Shown here piece by piece: positions 59,205-64,000 of a DNA stretch of 64,000 nt. The first letter of the stretch is position 1. The number at the start of each line of letters is the position of its first letter. This DNA is from Calamus simplicifolius. Its lineage: Eukaryota > Streptophyta > Magnoliopsida > Arecales > Arecaceae. Location: positions 272,327 to 336,326 of the forward strand of contig UESW01001876.1 in the NCBI GenBank assembly GCA_900491605.1. Direction: 5' to 3'. Made by a program: the position numbers and the translations under genes. The notes beneath the pieces are model-generated. The model had not been told where the DNA came from. It made no database searches and worked only from the letters and a program-made list of their open reading frames with translations.

Positions 59205-59629
59205 TATTGCGACGCCATAGCGATGCATACGCGTCTCTAATTAGCCACGCATAATTGATTCGCTAAAACCTAAACCCTAAATAGTAACACATAATTGCGT
59301 CACTATTTGGTGATGCACAAAATGCGTCAGAAAGGCGTCACTAAATAGCAACGCACAAATTGCGTCGCTATTTAGCGACGTACAAAATGCAACACAAATG
59401 CATCACTATTTAGCGACGCATAAAATGCATCATAAAGGCGTCACTATTTAACGATGCATTTTGTGCATCGCTAATAGCGACGCCTTTGTGACACATTAAT
59501 CTTTACCAATCGATTGTTTAGCAATGATTTTTTGGCGTTGCAATGGAGTCACTAAACCTATATAGCAACACATTTCTTATGTTTAACAATGCTTTTTTGA
59601 CATCATTAAAAATTAAATTTCTTGTAGTG
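59205..59629. repeat. CACTA-2 right subterminal repeats with a CCCTAAA seed
   Basis: TTAGCGACGC/GCGTCGCTATTTAGCGAC words up to the CTTGTAGTG end. At 59261-59285 the array contains CTAAAACCTAAACCCTAAATAG, described here in shortened form as AACCTAAACCCTAAATAG, a short telomere-like run embedded among the subterminal words. Confidence 0.8.
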
Positions 59630-60164
59630 ACATAAAAGTTGAAAACTACACCAACTAGATGTAAAGTCAGCATTCTTGAATGGAGTATTGAAAGAAGAAT
59701 TTATATTGAATAACCTTAAGGCTTCATCATCAAAGGTCAAGAAAGCAAGATATACAAGTTAAAAAAGCATTGTATGGGCTGAAGCAAGCACCCTGAGCAT
59801 GGTACTCTTAAATTGATACCTACTTCAATGAGAAAGATTTCCTAAGAAGTTCAAGTAAACCATCACTTTATGTGAAGAAGCAAGATAATGATATTCTCAT
59901 TCTCTCTCTTTATGTTGATGATTTAATTATTACTGGTAATAATGAGAATATAATCTTGACTTTCAAAAGTGATATGATGAGAAAATATGAAATAAATGAT
60001 ATGGGTTTGCTTCATTATTTTTTGAGAATTAAAATCAATCAAAAAATAGATGGCATCTTTATCAGTCAAAAGAAGTATGTAGAAGGGATTCTCAAAAAAT
60101 TTAAAATAGAAAATTATAATATTATGAAATACCTTTTGTGGTAAATAGATAAAGAAGATGGAAG
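59630..60164 (+). pseudogene. pol: Copia-A reverse transcriptase, middle part
   Basis: Reading resumes with KLHQLDVKSAFLNG directly after CACTA-2. It continues through an AL-YGLKQAP-like segment in shifted frames and then, from 59872, KKQDNDILILSLYVDDLIIT. The YVDD active site is intact. The stretch IFISQKKYVEGILKKF follows. It stops near 60142, shortly before the MITE at 60165. Confidence 0.88.
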
Positions 60165-60505
60165 CAATATTTTAAAAACCGAACCAGATAACAAACTGGC
60201 TTAACATTTGGGTCGCGGGTCAATCAGTTTGATCGGATGAACCGATTTGATCGAACCGGATAATTTTATAATTAAATTATAATTTAATAAAATAAAATAA
60301 TAAAATATAAATATAATTTAAATAAAAAATTAAAAAAATCTAAAAACTGGGTTGGACCGGTTGAAACCCAGCCGATTCAATGAGTTTTTTAGTTTTTACC
60401 AAATCATATAAAAGTCAACTTTAATAATAAAATTGGACCAGACTGATGATCGGTTCCCGGTTGGATCGGTTGGACCGGCCAGTCCAGTCCGATTTCAAAA
60501 CATTG
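60165..60505. mobile_element. hAT-like MITE, 341 bp, in copia-A
   Basis: The left terminal inverted repeat is CAATATTTTAAAAACCGAAC. The right, reverse-complemented, is CAATGTTTTGAAATCGGACT. Flanks are gatggaag (60157-60164) and gatgaaag (60506-60513), an 8-bp duplication with one mismatch. Internal GGTTGGACCGGTTGAAACC-like words occur near both ends. It has no coding capacity. Confidence 0.85.
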
Positions 60506-60847
60506 GATGAAAGTGATGAAGTCAATGCACAATTATACAGAAGCATTATTAGAAGTTTATTATATCTAACAATTACAAGGCTAAATATAATGTTTGCATC
60601 AAATTTACTTTCCAGATTTATGCAAAAATCAAGTAAGATTCACTTTGGACAAGCAAAAAGAGTCTTAAGATACATCAAAAGTATTAAAGATTATGGGGTC
60701 ATGTATGAAAGAAATAAGAATGATATTGTGAAGTTATTTGGGTTTTATGATAGTGATTGGACCAAAGCATTGATGACATGAAGAGTACATCATGCTATGT
60801 ATTCCCTTATGGATTAGGTCTCATATCTTAGGCATCAAAGAAGCAAC
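60506..60847 (+). pseudogene. pol: Copia-A RNase H region, 3'-truncated
   Basis: Contains VNAQLYRSIIRSLLYLTITR and AKRVLRYIKSIKDYGVMYE, then a YDSDW remnant of the RNase H active-site region, and ends near ASKKQ. Homology stops at about 60847 without reaching the usual C-terminus or an LTR. Confidence 0.85.
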
Positions 60848-61121
60848 ATTTTTTTCTCCCCACTTTACCCTCCGATTTGGGAGTTAATAAATTTATCCTC
60901 ACTAAGGAAGAAATAAGGAAACCAGTTACTCTCATTCTCTTCCTCCTCTTTCCTTCACCTTTCTTTCAAACAAAGTAATTTATGAGCTTTTTTCCTTTAT
61001 TTTCTTTCCCTTCCCTCCATTCCCTCCAATCCAAACAGCCTCTAAGCAAAAAGTGAAGGGGAAAAAAGAGCTCCTTTTGATCAAATGATAGCTAGGTCAA
61101 ACTATTTAAGGTTAGCTCGAT
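60848..61121. other. Unassigned pyrimidine-rich DNA between copia-A and CACTA-4
   Basis: Contains CTTCCTCCTCTTTCC-rich sequence and a CCAATCCAAACAGCCTC motif like those at some MITE ends. I could not find a matching partner end, so no element is called. Confidence 0.3.
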
Positions 61122-61640
61122 CACTACAAAAAAATTATGAAATAGCAATGCAACTTAGCGACGCAAATATTCATCGAAAAATAACAACAGAATTGTGATG
61201 CAATGTGACCCACGAAATCTATGATGAAATAGCGATGAATTCGTCTCCATTTAGCAACACATTAAATTAGTCGTTAAATAGTGACACAATTAGCGACTCC
61301 TAAAAATTTATCGCTAAATAGGGACTCTATTAGCGACTTAAGAAAATGCGTTGCTAGTTAGTGATGCATACGCTTGCGTCACTAATAGCAATGCATTCAT
61401 GCGTCGCTAAATAGCGACGTAGGGATATGCGTCGCTACAAAATGCGTCGCTAAATAGTGACTCAACGCTTGCGTCGCTATTTAGCGACGCATATGATTGC
61501 GATTTAGTTTCAATGATCGATATTAGTGACGCATATCCCTAAATATGATCGCTAATTAGCGATGCATATCCCTGCGTTGCTATTTAGTGATGCAAGCGTA
61601 TGCGTTGCTAATTAGCGATGCATTTTGATTTGTCACTATT
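61122..61640. repeat. CACTA-4 subterminal repeats
   Basis: Direct and inverted GCGTCGCTAAATAGCGACGC-type words. The last one merges into the telomere-like run (CACTATTTAGGGTTTG). Confidence 0.85.
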
Positions 61641-62240
61641 TAGGGTTTGATGGTTTTAGGGTTTAAGTTTTAGGGCTTTAGGGTTTAGGGTTTTAGGGTT
61701 CAGAAGTTTAGGGTTTAGGGTTTTTAGGGATCTACGGTTTTTTAGGGTTCAGGGTTTAGGGTTCAGGGATTTAGGGTTCAGGGATTAAGGGTTTCCGGGT
61801 TTCAAGGGTTTAGGAGTTTAGGTTTTTAGCTAGGGTTTAGGGTTTTAGGGTTTTATGGTTTTTAGGTTTTTGGGTTTTAGGGTTTTAGGTTTAGGGTTTA
61901 GGGTTTAAGAGTTTATGGTTTAAGGGTTTAGGGTTACGATTATAGGGGTTTAGGGTTTAAGGTTTTAGGGTTTAGGGGTTTAGGGTTTTAGGGGTTTAGG
62001 TTTTAGGGGTTTAAGTCTTAGGGTTTTAGGTTTTAGGATTTGGGTTTAGGGTTTAGGGTTAAGGTTTAGGTTTTTTTGGGCTTTTAGGGTTTAGGGTTTT
62101 AGCGTTTAGGGTTTAAGGTTTAGTGTTTAGGTTTTAGGGTTTGGGTTTCGGGTTTAGGGTTTTAGGGTTTAAGGGGTTTTAGGGTTTTTTGTGTTTTGGG
62201 TTTTGGGTTTAGGTTAGATTTTGGGTTTAGGATTTAGACT
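61636..62240 (+). repeat. Interstitial telomere-like TTTAGGG array (degenerate)
   Basis: About 600 bp made mostly of TTTAGGG and variants (TTTTAGGG, TTCAGGG, TTTAGG) on the plus strand. TTTAGGG is the canonical plant telomere repeat. The array is irregular and embedded in transposon sequence, so it is interstitial and not a chromosome end. Confidence 0.9.
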
Positions 62241-62790
62241 GCATTCTTGGCAAACGTGGATCGAACTGGAGGCAAGCGTCGGTCCCGGGTAGGACTTTCT
62301 AGTTGACCATCCAGGCCAGCTCCAACGAGTCCCGGGTAGGACCTTCTACCTTGCATACATAGCCCACATACCTATAGGCTTCTTCTATTTTTTTAAAAAA
62401 AATTTAATTGTAGGCTCCATTTGATATCACTTTTTTATTTTAAAATAAAAAATTCTAATGTAAAAAAAGTTAATTTGATTCTCTTATTTAATTTTTATTT
62501 ATAAAAAAACTTTTAAATTTTAGAGAAAAAGTGAAAGTAAAAATTTATTGCATCTACTATTTTAAGGGTTTGTTTAGTTTGGTATCATAGTTAATTGGAA
62601 TCAAAATAATTTATGAATCCTACTATAACATATTAAAATATACAAAATATATAATATTATAACATAATTTATATAGATATTAATATCCCTAGTAATAGAT
62701 TATATATATTAATAAATAAATGATCATTATAATATTAATTATTAACATTATAATAATTAATATATAAAATTACCCATTATATATATTAAT
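62241..62790. other. Unassigned DNA inside CACTA-4
   Basis: A duplicated segment (GTCCCGGGTAGGACYTTCTA, near 62283 and 62328) is followed by very AT-rich DNA. There is no gene. Confidence 0.4.
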
Positions 62791-62794
62791 ATTT

Positions 62795-63020
62795 AGCGAC
62801 ACTATTCTATGCGCGCTAAATAGCATGCATTATTCTATGCGTCCGCCTAATCCTGCCAAATTAGCGATGCCATTAAGGCGTTGCTAATTAGCGACGCCAT
62901 AGTGGCGTCGTTTAATCCCCATTTATAAAACCTCCCCCACTCCGCCGGCCCTAACTCGCCCCCCCCCCCCCCCCCAGCCGCCTTCCTCCCCATTCAGGTG
63001 AGCCCAACAACCCCCATTTC
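62795..63020. repeat. Second patch of subterminal words and a GC-rich leader in CACTA-4
   Basis: TTAGCGACACTATTCTATGCG, TTAGCGATGCCATTAAGGCG and TTAGCGACGCCATAGTGGCG lie at 62795-62910. A TATA-like CATTTATAAAACC (about 62920) and a C-rich stretch ending in a possible splice donor (CAGGTGAGCC, about 62996) follow. CACTA-2 shows the same succession at 38000-38455. It may be a promoter and non-coding first exon. Confidence 0.45.
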
Positions 63021-64000
63021 TCCCTCAGCGGCCCTGCAGGCAGGCCGCCGTAGTCATGCCCTGCCTGCTCTTTTTTTTTCGAAGTCCTTCCCTGCTGTTT
63101 ACTCGGTGTAAAAAAAAAAATCTTTTGATTCACTGTTACTAAAATTATTTAATTCAAATGCATCGATTTGTTCTAAAATGTAGGCAGTTTTCTTTATCAT
63201 GTTGAGCTGCGGTGGTGTTTGCTACTAAGGAAACTAGGCCGGTAGCTATTGCTCTGTGCTTGCCAATTGCCGTTGGGATAAACATTTGGTCTCCAAACTT
63301 TTACTCAAAATTTATTTTGGCAGTTAAATTTTCTGTTGTCATACATTGCTCTCTTATTTAGAATGTTGCATGCGTAATGTCTTATTACATAGATTATTAA
63401 TAATAAAATAATTGATGACCATTCTATTAATAGTCTATGCATTTGTATCACCATGATGCATTAACTATGCTTTCAATTTTAATTAATTTTATATAAAGAA
63501 TATTAGGAAGGTAACCTTCTTAAAAGATAATAGACTAAACGGTAGGATCAAAATAAATTTTGAGTTGCAGTCCAAGTTTAAAATTTTATTTTAGTCTAAT
63601 ATAAAATTAGAAATATATAGAAGAAAATAACCAAGTGGAACCTCCCACTTCTTATTTTTCTTTCCCTAATGTGAAATCTAGAAGTCACCATGGATTATGT
63701 TAATTTTCTTAGAAATTAATTTTTTATTATCAGAGTAAGATTATTGAAGTTTAAAATTAGTTAATAGCAAAAAATGTACTCTTTTGTGACAAGAATAACA
63801 TGTAATAAATTAATTTGTGTTGTTATTTAATTTTATTATTATAAAAATAAATAATAATTGAATTTAATGATAAGTCAAATTATTTGGAAAAGATATATTT
63901 TTTTAGTGGCAAGATTTTTTATGTTCAATAAAAAATTTTAACAAAAAGCAAATTATCTACTAAACTCTTAAATTATGTGGATATGTTAGTCTTTTTTATT
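63021..64000. other. AT-rich DNA at the right edge, no gene seen
   Basis: After the GC-rich leader the sequence becomes AT-rich with no motif or long ORF. It could be an intron of a CACTA-4 gene extending past the window. Confidence 0.35.

Larger units (their letters stand above)
37330..59629 (+). mobile_element. CACTA-2: large CACTA transposon (22.3 kb with insertions) splitting the copia-A RT
   Basis: The left end is a degraded CACTAAATAAAAAATGC. The right end, reverse-complemented, is CACTACAAGAAATTTAATTT. Flanks are ata (37327-37329) and aca (59630-59632). Taking out the element with one 3-bp copy restores the copia RT frame from the ISIAAY side to the LHQLDVKSAFLNG side, which fixes the boundaries well. 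Subterminal arrays of TTAGCGACGC words occur at both ends. The two genes on the plus strand are a TNP2 transposase pseudogene and a Ptta/En/Spm second gene. Without copia-C and CACTA-3 it would be about 9.8 kb. A GC-rich gene-like exon near the left end may be captured host DNA. Confidence 0.88.
8001..60847 (+). mobile_element. Copia-A: oldest Ty1/copia element of the nest, split into four pieces
   Basis: The pieces are 8001-8054 (gag start), 34573-37329 (rest of gag, protease, integrase, RT start), 59630-60164 (RT) and 60506-60847 (RNase H). Removing each insertion together with one target-site duplication makes the frame continue at the gag break and at the CACTA-2 break. This ties the pieces to one element now spread over 52.8 kb. 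The gene order PR-IN-RT-RH is that of Ty1/copia. Its own LTRs are not recognisable. Upstream of 8001 there is only a microsatellite and poly-T. Downstream of 60847 the homology stops within RNase H. Many stops and frameshifts show that it is dead. Its gag and RT differ from copia-B and copia-C, so it belongs to another copia lineage. Confidence 0.85.
61122..64000. mobile_element. CACTA-4: CACTA transposon end, probably continuing past the window
   Basis: It starts CACTACAAAAAAATTATG, followed within 40 bp by TTAGCGACGC words and a dense subterminal array to about 61640, the layout of CACTA-1 and CACTA-2. No matching GTAGTG terminus with a repeat array is seen before 64000, so only one end is in view and the extent is uncertain. 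No transposase is recognised. The inside holds a telomere-like array and a second patch of subterminal words. Confidence 0.6.

Noticed and set aside
61636..62240. A true chromosome end at the telomere-like repeats
   Set aside because: Ordinary sequence and transposon words continue on both sides, and the repeats are degenerate.

Overview
The window is plant nuclear DNA, most likely from a large-genome monocot. A palm is a guess from overall style, not something the sequence proves. It holds one ordinary host gene, a single-exon QALGGH-type C2H2 zinc-finger repressor on the minus strand (5470-6039). Almost everything from about 8.0 kb to the right edge is transposon nested in transposon. I saw no tRNA, rRNA or CRISPR array.

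Layout. 1-5387 is AT-rich sequence with no supportable gene. 5470-6039 is the zinc-finger gene. 6052-8000 is its upstream intergenic DNA. The oldest element of the nest is a Ty1/copia retrotransposon (copia-A), now in four pieces: 8001-8054, 34573-37329, 59630-60164 and 60506-60847. Its gag is split by a non-autonomous LTR element (G1, 8055-34572, target duplication attat). Its reverse transcriptase is split by a 22.3-kb CACTA transposon (CACTA-2, 37330-59629) and again by a small hAT-like MITE (60165-60505). G1 carries four further insertions: a hAT-like MITE (8180-8719), an Athila-like solo LTR (9462-11184), a Sirevirus-type copia (copia-B, 11327-21588, plus strand) and a CACTA transposon (CACTA-1, 23584-32037). 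CACTA-2 carries a second Sirevirus-type copia (copia-C, 40078-50398, minus strand). It also carries a small CACTA element (CACTA-3, 54485-56665) that sits inside its transposase coding sequence. A further CACTA end (CACTA-4) starts at 61122 and appears to run off the window.

How the parts relate. Copia-B and copia-C share one plan: LTRs of about 1.5 kb, an initiator-Met tRNA primer site, gag with zinc knuckles, pol in the order PR-IN-RT-RNaseH, then an extra proline-rich/coiled-coil ORF and several polypurine tracts before the 3' LTR. CACTA-1 and CACTA-2 share a two-gene plan: a TNP2-type transposase followed by a Ptta/En/Spm (Transposase_24-like) second gene. Both have subterminal arrays of GCGTCGCTA-like words. 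All the long transposon genes carry stops or frameshifts, so no element in the window looks autonomous as read.

Most notable: CACTA-3 contains the C-terminal part of a cytosolic ribosomal protein S16 (uS9) gene. CACTA-2 contains a GC-rich exon resembling a plant PNRC-motif protein. CACTA-1 holds a roughly 2-kb, GATC-rich tandem array. CACTA-4 holds about 600 bp of telomere-like TTTAGGG repeats that may have grown from a short seed also visible in CACTA-2.
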